Below the pieces are notes generated by a model. The model searched no databases. It worked only from the letters and a program-made list of their open reading frames with translations, and was not told the DNA's origin. A stretch of 64,000 nucleotides of DNA. Origin: an uncultured Spirochaetales bacterium. Lineage in GTDB: Bacteria > Spirochaetota > Spirochaetia > Sphaerochaetales > Sphaerochaetaceae. Made by a program: the position numbers and the translations under genes. Numbering within the stretch: the first letter of the stretch is position 1; each line of letters opens with the position of its first letter. Below, one piece after another: positions 8,212 to 15,708 of this stretch. The stretch lies in NCBI GenBank assembly GCA_949300325.1, contig CASGDQ010000049.1, positions 28,367 to 92,366 on the forward strand, in the 5' to 3' direction.

Positions 8212-9728
8212 TGGAAAAAAAGAGACAGTTCGTTCTCATTATGACGGACACGACCAGAAAGGATATGCTGGGCTGTTATGGGGATGATAGGATGAAGACC
8301 CCGAATCTGGACCGTTTGGCTTTTCAGGGGCTCAGATATGAGAATGCCTATACCTGCCAGCCCGTATGCGGTCCTGCCAGATCCGCAATATTCAGCGGAA
8401 CATTTCCTCATTCGAACGGGGTTTTCACCAACTGCGTACCATTCGGGGATAATGTCAAAACAATAGGGCAAAGGCTTCGTGATCACGGCATAAGGACTGC
8501 GTATGTCGGCAAGTGGCATCTTGATGGAGGGGATTATTTCGGTCTTGGACGATGCCCTGACGGATGGGATGACGAGTACTGGTATGATATGCACCGCTAT
8601 CTGGAAGAGCTTTCGGATGAGGATAGGATGCGCTCAAGGAAATCTGCTACCGCCTATGATCCTAGCTGGACGGAGGATATGTGCTATGCGCATAGATGTG
8701 CTGATCGTGCAAGAAGTTTTATTGAGCATCATCACTGCGAGGATTTCTTTTTCACATTGAGCCTTGACGAGCCGCATGGCCCCTGTGTTTGTCCAGCTCC
8801 GTTCAATCATATGTATGACGGGTTCAGCTTTTCTGACGATCCTGTGTTCCATGACGATCTTGAAAACAAGCCTGCCATGCAGAGGCTCTGGGCGGGGGAG
8901 GCGATAAATGAGGATCCTGCCAAATTGCATAAGAGCTCTGATATGCTTTCCCTCTTTTTGGGTGCAAACAGTTTCGCCGATTATGAGATTGGGCGTTTTA
9001 TCGAGAAGGTTGATGAGCTTTGCCCCGATGCGCTTGTGATGTTCACCTCCGATCATGGGGACATGCTTGGAGCCCATCGCCTTCAAGGCAAGAATGCAGC
9101 ATTCTATAAAGAGATTACCAATATTCCTCTTATTATCCGTAATGGAAAATCCGGATCAAGGGGAGTGGTGGAGCATCCTTCATCCCATATCGATATAGCA
9201 CCGACTGTTTTGGACTACTTTGGAATTCCAGTGCCGAAGCTTTTTGAAGGAAAATCCATGCTTGAGCAGATAAAGGATCCCCAAAAGGCTGTAAACAGGC
9301 ATGTCTTTACCGAGTTTACCAGGTATGAGGTGGATCATGACGGCTTTGGAGGCTTGCAGATGATGAGGGCCGTAACCGATGGCAGATATAAGCTATCTAT
9401 CAACCTCATGGACAGCGATGAGCTTTATGATATCAAGACTGATCCGTCGGAAACCGTTAACCTCATAGAGGATATTAGATATGAAGATATCAGAAACAGC
9501 CTGCATGATGTGTTGCTTAAGCATATGGACGAGACTCGGGATCCTTTCAGGGGATATCAGTGGGCCGTCCGTCCTTGGCGTAAGGATTTGGTGCCGAAAT
9601 GGAATAATTCAGGCTGCACAAGGCAGCGTGAGAACGAGGAATACGAGCCTAGGCAATGGGATTACGATACAGGATTGCCAATGAAGGAAGCTGTTAGGGG
9701 CAAAAAACTCTACGATGAAAAGAAATAG
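8211..9728 (+). CDS. Cytoplasmic type I (formylglycine) sulfatase 3
   Basis: A 505-residue sulfatase with the signature CGPARSAIFSG (catalytic cysteine C53, CxPAR form). Standard family motifs are present: MTDTTRKDMLGCYGD at the N-terminus, VGKWHLDGGDY, and TSDHGDMLGAH. It lacks a signal peptide. GGAGGAACAGTA just before the ATG is a strong ribosome site inside the end of the preceding gene, and the genes overlap by one base. It is the last gene of the operon that starts at 721. All three sulfatases need a formylglycine-generating enzyme, probably an anaerobic radical-SAM type given the likely lifestyle; it is not in this window. Confidence 0.9.
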   Translation: MEKKRQFVLIMTDTTRKDMLGCYGDDRMKTPNLDRLAFQGLRYENAYTCQPVCGPARSAIFSGTFPHSNGVFTNCVPFGDNVKTIGQRLRDHGIRTAYVGKWHLDGGDYFGLGRCPDGWDDEYWYDMHRYLEELSDEDRMRSRKSATAYDPSWTEDMCYAHRCADRARSFIEHHHCEDFFFTLSLDEPHGPCVCPAPFNHMYDGFSFSDDPVFHDDLENKPAMQRLWAGEAINEDPAKLHKSSDMLSLFLGANSFADYEIGRFIEKVDELCPDALVMFTSDHGDMLGAHRLQGKNAAFYKEITNIPLIIRNGKSGSRGVVEHPSSHIDIAPTVLDYFGIPVPKLFEGKSMLEQIKDPQKAVNRHVFTEFTRYEVDHDGFGGLQMMRAVTDGRYKLSINLMDSDELYDIKTDPSETVNLIEDIRYEDIRNSLHDVLLKHMDETRDPFRGYQWAVRPWRKDLVPKWNNSGCTRQRENEEYEPRQWDYDTGLPMKEAVRGKKLYDEKK

Positions 9729-9957
9729 TTTTTATCAACAGATATTTTTTGCTGATTCTGTTTTTTCTGATACAATATAAAAAGACCACGACGGCTGGGT
9801 CTCATCCATCGTGGTCATCCTGCATTACGCCTTATAGGCAATAAGATTCAGGAGGGGTAATATAAGCTTGCTATCCTGTTTGCACTTATATTACAATATA
9901 TCGTTGTGTGTTTTATATGAAGAATTCGGGTAGTTTTTATCCGTATTCAAAAAAAAG
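9729..9957. other. Structured intergenic element, candidate small RNA
   Basis: This stretch holds two strong inverted repeats and no ordinary gene. GACCACGA (9784-9791) pairs with TCGTGGTC (9809-9816). On the minus strand this hairpin is followed by TTTTTATATT, so it reads as an intrinsic terminator for an RNA coming from the right. On the plus strand TTGCTG (9749-9754), 16 bases, TACAAT (9771-9776) is a possible promoter whose RNA would start at the foot of the same hairpin. GTAATATAAG (9857-9866) pairs with CTTATATTAC (9885-9894), immediately after AGGAGGGG at 9850-9857. Downstream of that ribosome-like site, TTG 9868 to TAG 9933 could encode a 21-residue hydrophobic peptide. Function is unknown; a type I toxin-antitoxin-like RNA pair or a leader RNA are possibilities. 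Confidence 0.4.
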
Positions 9958-9986
9958 TTGACAAATCCCTAAAGTCGCAAAATACT
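9958..9986 (+). promoter_or_regulatory. Promoter of the UROD-like/cysteine-desulfidase/importer operon
   Basis: A consensus TTGACA at 9958-9963 is followed after 17 bases by AATACT at 9981-9986. The start point would be near 9993, giving a leader of about 64 bases before the ATG at 10057. Confidence 0.6.
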
Positions 9987-9988
9987 AA

Positions 9989-10021
9989 TAATACTATTAA
10001 TGATACCACTGATATTATCAG
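9989..10021. promoter_or_regulatory. Two palindromes at and after the start point, candidate operators
   Basis: TAATA-C-TATTA (9989-9999) covers the predicted transcription start, and CTGATA-T-TATCAG (10009-10021) follows ten bases later. Both are perfect odd-length palindromes, as expected for dimeric repressors. The repressor is not identified. Confidence 0.5.
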
Positions 10022-10056
10022 AGGTTGTTCTTAAGACATTATTCTGGAGGTTTGTC

Positions 10057-11019
10057 ATGACAAAAAAAGAACGGGTAGTATCTGCAATTAATAAAATGGA
10101 TGTGGACTACGTTCCTTGCGGATTCTCACTTCATTTTCCTTCCTGCTGCAACAGTGGCGATGCCGGCGTCAAGGCTCATGTGGATTTTTTCAAGGAATCG
10201 GAAGCCGATATCTATAAAATAATGAATGAGAACCTTGTTCCGACTCCCGGAAAGGGTGTGCATTTCCCTGAGGCTTACAAGCAGGTGAAGTCTTTTGATC
10301 TCAAGACTCCGTTCATTCGTGAGCAGGTGGATTTCACAAAGAAGATTCTGGATGCATGCGATGGCGAAGGCTTTACGATGGGTACGCTTCATGGAATCTG
10401 TGCCTCTGCGCTCCATCCGATTGAAAAGAGCGGTGTGGACTATGATACTGCCAGACAGCTTCAGCTTGACAGCCTCAGAACGGATGAAGCTGTGACATTG
10501 GATGCTTTCAAGCGTATTGCCGATGGCATGTGCGCGTTGGTGGAGGGCTATAAGGAAGCTGGGGTGGACTCAATTTATTATGCTGCACTCGGAGCCGAGC
10601 ATAGATATCTGACGGCAGAGGAATTCGAGAAGTGGTTCAAGCCCTTCGATCTCCAGATCATGAAAGCCATCAAGGACAACGGCATGTATTGCTTCCTGCA
10701 TATCTGCAAGGACGGCCTTGATATGGCTCGCTATGCCGGATATGGAAAATATGCGGATGTCGTCAACTGGGGTGTCTACGAGGCTCCTTATTCCTTGGAA
10801 GAAGGAAGAAAGCTTTTTGAGGGATGCACGATAATGGGCGGCCTTAAGAACAGAAGCGGAGTTCTTGTGGATGGTACAGATGAGGAGATCAGAAACGAGG
10901 TGCATTCCGTCATCTCTTCCTTTGGAAAGAAAGGATTTATTCTTGGAGCCGACTGCACTCTCGCCACAGAGCAGGATATGCATAAGCTGAGGACGGCAGT
11001 CGAGGCCTGCAGAAGCTGA
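10057..11019 (+). CDS. UROD/MtaA-superfamily protein, probable corrinoid or thiol methyltransferase
   Basis: A 320-residue TIM-barrel protein of the uroporphyrinogen decarboxylase superfamily. It lacks the N-terminal arginine motif of true heme-pathway decarboxylases. Instead it has H215-x-C217 (FLHICKDG) and a late cysteine C300 (LGADCTL), the His-x-Cys...Cys zinc set of methylcobalamin:thiol methyltransferases (MtaA/MtbA/CmuA group). Transfer of a methyl group to a thiol is therefore more likely than decarboxylation, but the acceptor and donor are unknown and no corrinoid protein is encoded nearby. CTGGAGGTTTGTC before the ATG at 10057 fixes the start. It opens an operon with a cysteine-desulfidase-like gene and a sugar importer. 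Some members of this superfamily have only been annotated by similarity, so the catalytic call is an inference. Confidence 0.75.
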   Translation: MTKKERVVSAINKMDVDYVPCGFSLHFPSCCNSGDAGVKAHVDFFKESEADIYKIMNENLVPTPGKGVHFPEAYKQVKSFDLKTPFIREQVDFTKKILDACDGEGFTMGTLHGICASALHPIEKSGVDYDTARQLQLDSLRTDEAVTLDAFKRIADGMCALVEGYKEAGVDSIYYAALGAEHRYLTAEEFEKWFKPFDLQIMKAIKDNGMYCFLHICKDGLDMARYAGYGKYADVVNWGVYEAPYSLEEGRKLFEGCTIMGGLKNRSGVLVDGTDEEIRNEVHSVISSFGKKGFILGADCTLATEQDMHKLRTAVEACRS

Positions 11020-11032
11020 AAAAGGTCTAACT

Positions 11033-12301
11033 ATGGTTAACGAAGAAAAATATATAAGCATCTTGAAAGAAGAACTTGTTCCCGCTTTGGGATGTACGGA
11101 GCCTATCGCACTGGCCCTGGCCGGAGCTAAATGCCGGCAGCTGCTGGGCTCAGAGGCCGAGAGGATAGAGGTGGGCTGCAGCGGAAACATCATAAAGAAT
11201 GTCAAGGCTGTCGTCGTCCCGAACTGCGGAGGCCTGAAAGGTATCGAGGCTGCTGTGGCTGTTGGAATGCTTGCAGGAAATGCCGATGCCGATTTGGAAG
11301 TCCTTACTAAGGTGACAGAAGAGGATGTTGTCCGCGTGAAAGCTTATCTGAAAAAGAAGGCTGTGAAGGTCGAGCATATCGACACGGAAGCCAAGCTGGA
11401 GATAGCGGTGAGGATGTTTGCCGGCGGACATGAGGCTTATGTCCGCTTGTTGAACAAGCATACCAATTTCGTCGATATGAGCAAGGATGGCAAGGTGCTG
11501 TTTCATAAGGATGAGGCGCCGGCGCTCGAGAGCGCATCTTTGACAGACAGAAGTTTTTTGACTGTGGATGGAATTGTGGATTTTGCTGAGAATGTCGATA
11601 TCAGCCTTATTGAACCCACCATTTCCGTTCAGATCGAGAATAACATCCGTATCTGCAATGAAGGGCTGGAAAACGATTGGGGTGCATCTGTTGGAAAGAC
11701 AGTGCTTTCCGGCGGCATGTACGGCTTCATGGGACGTGCAGAGGCGCTGGCGGCAGCCGGTTCGGATGCCAGGATGAGCGGATGCAGCATGCCGGTTGTC
11801 ATAAACAGCGGCAGCGGCAACCAGGGGATCACCGTATCCATTCCGGTAATAGAGTATGCCAGAGAGCATAATGTTCCGGAAGAAAAGCTTATCAGGGCTC
11901 TGGCGTTGAGCAACCTCCTTGCAATACATCAGAAAACCGAAATCGGAATTCTTTCCGCCTATTGCGGAGTAGTCTGCGCCGCCTGTGGAGCAGGGGCTGC
12001 GGTGACATGGCTTGCCGGAGGCAATAGAAAGCAGATCGAGGAGACGGTTGTGAATACTTTGGCAACCATTTCAGGAATGGTCTGTGACGGTGCAAAACCA
12101 TCATGTGCCGGAAAAATCGCCGTTGCTGTCAATGCCGCCATGATTGCCCATAAGATGGCAATGTCCAACAAGAGCTACCATTCCGGAGAGGGTCTTGTGA
12201 AGGATGACGTGGAAAAGACGATCTCCACGATCGGAACCCTTGCCAGCGTCGGGATGAAGGATACGGATAATGTGATCCTCAACCAGATGTTGGAGGACTG
12301 A
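11033..12301 (+). CDS. L-cysteine desulfidase-like protein (CyuA/YhaM, UPF0597 family)
   Basis: A 422-residue cytoplasmic protein of the family that splits L-cysteine to pyruvate, ammonia and sulfide with a 4Fe-4S cluster. The family N-terminus ELVPALGCTEPIALALAGA is unmistakable and includes the first cluster cysteine, C21. Further cysteines lie in the CGVVCAACGAGAAV and CDGAKPSCAGK segments. The start ATG has AAAAAGG upstream and lies 13 bases after the preceding stop, so the two are one operon. Family members may also act on serine-type substrates. Its linkage to a probable thiol methyltransferase points to a sulfur-compound pathway, which is inference. Confidence 0.88.
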   Translation: MVNEEKYISILKEELVPALGCTEPIALALAGAKCRQLLGSEAERIEVGCSGNIIKNVKAVVVPNCGGLKGIEAAVAVGMLAGNADADLEVLTKVTEEDVVRVKAYLKKKAVKVEHIDTEAKLEIAVRMFAGGHEAYVRLLNKHTNFVDMSKDGKVLFHKDEAPALESASLTDRSFLTVDGIVDFAENVDISLIEPTISVQIENNIRICNEGLENDWGASVGKTVLSGGMYGFMGRAEALAAAGSDARMSGCSMPVVINSGSGNQGITVSIPVIEYAREHNVPEEKLIRALALSNLLAIHQKTEIGILSAYCGVVCAACGAGAAVTWLAGGNRKQIEETVVNTLATISGMVCDGAKPSCAGKIAVAVNAAMIAHKMAMSNKSYHSGEGLVKDDVEKTISTIGTLASVGMKDTDNVILNQMLED

Positions 12302-12353
12302 AATAGGTTAAAACCTTTTTTCCATATAGAGGGTGGAAGAGGGAAAAAAACTT

Positions 12354-12391
12354 AAAAGGAGAGCCGAGTCCTCTACTCGGGAAAAACTATG
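12354..12391 (+). promoter_or_regulatory. Ribosome site separated from its start by a hairpin
   Basis: AAAGGAG at 12355-12361 lies 27 bases before the ATG at 12389, too far for normal initiation. Between them CCGAGT-CCTCT-ACTCGG (12364-12380) forms a six-pair hairpin. Folding it would bring the ribosome site to about ten bases from the start. Translation of the binding-protein gene may therefore depend on this structure. Confidence 0.6.
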
Positions 12392-13738
12392 AAGAAGTTT
12401 TTGACAATTTTATTGGTTTGCCTTCTGGCGTTTGCTCCGATTTTTGCAAACGGTTCCAAAGAGAGTGCGGCTGCCGACGATGGCACTTATCCTGCAGGAG
12501 ATCTTGTTATCTGGTCTACTGGACAGCCTCAGTACAGGCAGATGTATTATCAGGGATTCCTCGATAGGAATCAGGATATCGCTTCTGGTGTGAAGCTTTC
12601 TGTTGAAACGATTGCCACGATGGCTGACGGACAGCAGAAGATAGCAATGTATTCCATGTCCGGGGATCAGGATTCTCTTCCTGAAGTGATCATGCTTGAT
12701 GCTGTCGGCATCATCGAGCTTGCAAATGCCGGACTTCTGCTCGACTTGACCGACTACTATGCTCCTCAGGCAGATAAGTATGTTGATGGTGCAGTCAACG
12801 ATTCGACTGTTAATGGAAAGGTTTATGGTCTTCCAGATGCAGTCCGCCCGCAGGTTCTGTTCTATAATGCAGAGATTTTCGAGAAGTATGATGTGGATCC
12901 TGCTATGATGAGCACTTTTGATGGATATCTCGAAGCAGGAAGGCTTTTGAAGGAGAGAAGCAACGGAGAGGTTTACCTTTCATGGATCGACCCGACAAGC
13001 TACACCTGGAGATATTGGGGCAGAAGAGGTCTTATGCCGCAGGCTGGAGCAAGGATCTGGGATGAGGAAGGCAACGTCGTCATCGGTTCCGATGAAGGGA
13101 CAAAGCTTGCTCTCGGATATCTTGATACTCTTTATTCCGAAGGCCTTCTTTATAAGACCAACATGATGCAGCAGCCGATCTACGAGGCTACCGACGATGG
13201 CAAGATCGCCACATTCTACATCGGCGCATTCTGGGATGAATTCCTCAGGAAGAACCTTACCGCTACAGCTGGAGACTGGAGAGTCATGAATGCTCCTGTA
13301 TTCGAGGGAATCGGCACTGGCGGAGCCCCTGTCAGCACATATTTCTGCCTTGTTGATACAGGCAGCAACGAGTATGTAGGACTTATCGAGGACCTCTGGT
13401 ATGATTTCCAGAACAATGTCGAAGAGATCAATGCCTGGGTAACGGAAATGGAAGCTATCAACGGCGCATACAGCAACCCGGTCAGCAAGGCGACCCTCGC
13501 AGATCCGTTCTGGCAGGCACCAAGCGATTTCTATGGCGGACAGTCCTTCAGAAAGGCTGAGAGCGACGGCTTGAACAATCCTTCAAAGAACATGACCGTT
13601 ACTCCGCAGGATGCAGAGGCCGATCTCATCATCAGTGCAGAAATAGAGAAGTATGTTGCTGGTGAGCAGACCATGGATCAGGCGATTGCGAATATGGACA
13701 AGGAGCTTAAGCTTAAGATTGGCAAGGCTGATGTCTGA
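12389..13738 (+). CDS. Sugar ABC importer solute-binding protein
   Basis: A 449-residue family 1 extracellular binding protein. The signal peptide covers about residues 1-20 and ends PIFANGSKES, a signal-peptidase I site without lipobox cysteine. The mature domain shows the typical tyrosine- and tryptophan-rich sugar-binding sequence (LVIWSTGQPQYR; SYTWRYWGRRGL). It is shorter and clearly different from the first binding protein (2603-4213), so it serves another substrate. It is followed by two permeases, and the upstream genes are a cysteine-desulfidase-like and a UROD-like protein. A weak stem AGGT-TAAA-ACCT with a T-run at 12305-12321 lies between the cysteine-desulfidase-like gene and this gene and may reduce read-through. 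Confidence 0.88.
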   Translation: MKKFLTILLVCLLAFAPIFANGSKESAAADDGTYPAGDLVIWSTGQPQYRQMYYQGFLDRNQDIASGVKLSVETIATMADGQQKIAMYSMSGDQDSLPEVIMLDAVGIIELANAGLLLDLTDYYAPQADKYVDGAVNDSTVNGKVYGLPDAVRPQVLFYNAEIFEKYDVDPAMMSTFDGYLEAGRLLKERSNGEVYLSWIDPTSYTWRYWGRRGLMPQAGARIWDEEGNVVIGSDEGTKLALGYLDTLYSEGLLYKTNMMQQPIYEATDDGKIATFYIGAFWDEFLRKNLTATAGDWRVMNAPVFEGIGTGGAPVSTYFCLVDTGSNEYVGLIEDLWYDFQNNVEEINAWVTEMEAINGAYSNPVSKATLADPFWQAPSDFYGGQSFRKAESDGLNNPSKNMTVTPQDAEADLIISAEIEKYVAGEQTMDQAIANMDKELKLKIGKADV

Positions 13739-13749
13739 TTGATTTTATT

Positions 13750-13771
13750 GCTCCCATCTTCGGATGGGAGC
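13750..13771 (+). promoter_or_regulatory. UUCG-capped hairpin after the second binding-protein gene
   Basis: GCTCCCATC-TTCG-GATGGGAGC is a perfect nine-pair stem with a UUCG loop, twelve bases after the binding-protein stop. There is no T-run. It is the counterpart of the hairpin at 4219-4236 and probably stabilises the binding-protein message relative to the permeases. Confidence 0.8.
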
Positions 13772-13793
13772 TTGGAACGAGGGGAGGCAATGC

Positions 13794-14672
13794 ATGAAGA
13801 AATTTGTGAAAACTTTGAAAAAGTATAGGGCGCCATATATTTTCATCTGCCCATTTTTCATCCTGTTCTTCATCTTCCAGTTGGTTCCGGTTATTTTTAC
13901 CGGATATATCAGTTTCACCGAGTGGAACGGCTTGAAGACCCCGAAATGGGTCGGACTTAACAACTATAAGATAATGTTCCAGGATTACATGTTCAAAGAT
14001 GCGTTTTGGAACAATGTTTTTTATTGGGTATGGGCTGTCGTAGGCATTTTGTTTTTTGCCCTTCTGATAGCTACATGCATAAATAGTCCCCATATTAAAT
14101 GCAAAAGGACTTTTCAAACGATAACCTTCCTGCCTTATGTATGTGCAAGTGTTGCCATGGGCCTTATCTTCATGATGCTCTTTGATGAGAATGCGGGCCT
14201 GATCAATGAATTCATTGTGGCAATGGGAGGAAGCAGGATACCATGGCTATCGAGCAGCAAGTATGCAAAAATACCGGTTATAATCCTCTTTATCTGGAGG
14301 AGCATACCCTGGTTTACGATAATCATCTATTCCGGATTGCTCAACATCAGCAAGGAATATTATGAAGCGGCGACCGTTGACGGCGCATCGCCTTTCCAGC
14401 AGTTCAGGCTCATAACAATTCCGCTTTTGAAGAACATCCTCTTTTTCTGTGCTCTCACAATTACTATCGACATTTGGAAGATGTTCAATGAATCCTATAC
14501 ATTGTCCGGACCTGGATCGAGCAACACCTCGCTTTTCCAGCTGGTATACGAATACGGATTCAAGACATTCAAGCTCGGCTATGCCTCCTCCATCAGCGTC
14601 GTACTTATCCTTGTTCTCCTCGTGATTTCAATGGTTCAGTACAGGATGAGAAGGAACGATGGCGAAGTATAA
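13794..14672 (+). CDS. Sugar ABC importer permease, MalF/UgpA type
   Basis: A 292-residue inner-membrane permease with six predicted membrane segments. It begins MKKFVKTLKKYRAPYIFICPFF, the normal start of this family. The ATPase-docking EAA loop appears as YYEAATVDGASPFQQF. The ATG at 13794 is chosen over the upstream-open frame because GGGGAGGC lies just before it. Together with 14683-15522 it forms the channel for the binding protein at 12389. Confidence 0.9.
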   Translation: MKKFVKTLKKYRAPYIFICPFFILFFIFQLVPVIFTGYISFTEWNGLKTPKWVGLNNYKIMFQDYMFKDAFWNNVFYWVWAVVGILFFALLIATCINSPHIKCKRTFQTITFLPYVCASVAMGLIFMMLFDENAGLINEFIVAMGGSRIPWLSSSKYAKIPVIILFIWRSIPWFTIIIYSGLLNISKEYYEAATVDGASPFQQFRLITIPLLKNILFFCALTITIDIWKMFNESYTLSGPGSSNTSLFQLVYEYGFKTFKLGYASSISVVLILVLLVISMVQYRMRRNDGEV

Positions 14673-14682
14673 GGGGGTAGGT

Positions 14683-15522
14683 ATGAAAATCAAGAAACAA
14701 GGTTTTGGACAGACGCTTGCGGTTAACATCTTCATGATCATCGTAGTCCTCGTATGTCTTTTCCCGGTATTGTGGATGTGCATGATCTCCATAAAGAGCG
14801 TGGGCGAAAAGGTCTCTGGTTTCAATGCCCTTACCGTTGCAAATCCGACGCTTAGCAATTTCTCCAGGCTCTTCGAGCTCATTCCTGTATGGCAGAACCT
14901 GTACAACAGCGCTTTCACGACAATTATCGGAACCATCACAACGCTGTTCTTCTGTGCATTGGCTGGTTTTGCTTTTGCAAAATACAGATTCCCGGGCAGG
15001 AACAAGCTTTTCGCTTTCGTGATCGCAACGATGGCCATCAGCGCCGAAGCAGGTGCGATTCCGCTCTTTGTGATCATGAGAAAGCTCAATCTCATCAACA
15101 GCCTGTGGTCCCTGATAATCCCAAGGATTGCGACTGCAGTCGGAATCTTTTATCTGCGCCAGTACATGCTTGACGTTCCCGATGAGCTTGTTGAGGCGGC
15201 AAGAATAGACGGATGCAAGGAATTTGGAATCTTCATCCGCGTCATCTGTCCTGTCATCAAGCCGGCTCTGGCATCCTGGGCGTCTCTGACGATGATCGCA
15301 AGATGGAACGATTATTTCTGGCCGCTGCTTTTCTTGAACAAGAACAGCAAGTATACGTTGATGGTGTCGGTTTCGATGCTTCCTGTCAGCGATGGCCTTG
15401 CAACTCCGTGGCAGGTTATTCTTGCTGGATGTACGCTCGTAATCGTGCCAGCCATAATTCTTTATCTCATCATGCAGCTCATGCAGAAATCCGGAAGTTT
15501 CGCCGGTGCTGTCAAGGGTTGA
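14683..15522 (+). CDS. Sugar ABC importer permease, MalG/UgpE type
   Basis: A 279-residue inner-membrane permease, partner of the preceding one. The EAA loop reads LVEAARIDGCKEFGIF, and the C-terminus is QKSGSFAGAVKG as in many MalG-type proteins. The ATG at 14683 is preceded by AAGGGGGTAGGT; an in-frame ATG at 14659 would overlap the upstream gene and has a poorer site. As with the first importer there is no ATPase gene. A strong terminator follows. Confidence 0.9.
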   Translation: MKIKKQGFGQTLAVNIFMIIVVLVCLFPVLWMCMISIKSVGEKVSGFNALTVANPTLSNFSRLFELIPVWQNLYNSAFTTIIGTITTLFFCALAGFAFAKYRFPGRNKLFAFVIATMAISAEAGAIPLFVIMRKLNLINSLWSLIIPRIATAVGIFYLRQYMLDVPDELVEAARIDGCKEFGIFIRVICPVIKPALASWASLTMIARWNDYFWPLLFLNKNSKYTLMVSVSMLPVSDGLATPWQVILAGCTLVIVPAIILYLIMQLMQKSGSFAGAVKG

Positions 15523-15542
15523 TCCCAAAGCTGCATATCCAG

Positions 15543-15574
15543 GCCTGCTCCTTGTTTGGATGCAGGCTTTTTTT
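15543..15574 (+). terminator. Intrinsic terminator of the second importer operon
   Basis: GCCTGC (15543-15548) and GCAGGC (15562-15567) form the stem and seven T residues follow directly. Confidence 0.85.
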
Positions 15575-15708
15575 GTGATCTGAAAGATGGCAAGTCCATA
15601 TTTTCCAGCTTTCCGTTTCCCTTATTGACCGGAGGCCATGCATGACCTTGCTTTGTTTTTAAAGTTTTTTTTATTGAAGTTTGCACATTTAGGGTGGACA
15701 ATCAGTAT

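Noticed and set aside
10057..11019. Heme-pathway uroporphyrinogen decarboxylase
   Set aside because: The N-terminal arginine motif of HemE is missing and a His-x-Cys...Cys zinc set is present; no heme genes are nearby.
14605..15528. 307-codon frame opposite the MalG-type permease
   Set aside because: Antisense shadow; highly charged translation without domain, while the plus strand has a complete permease.
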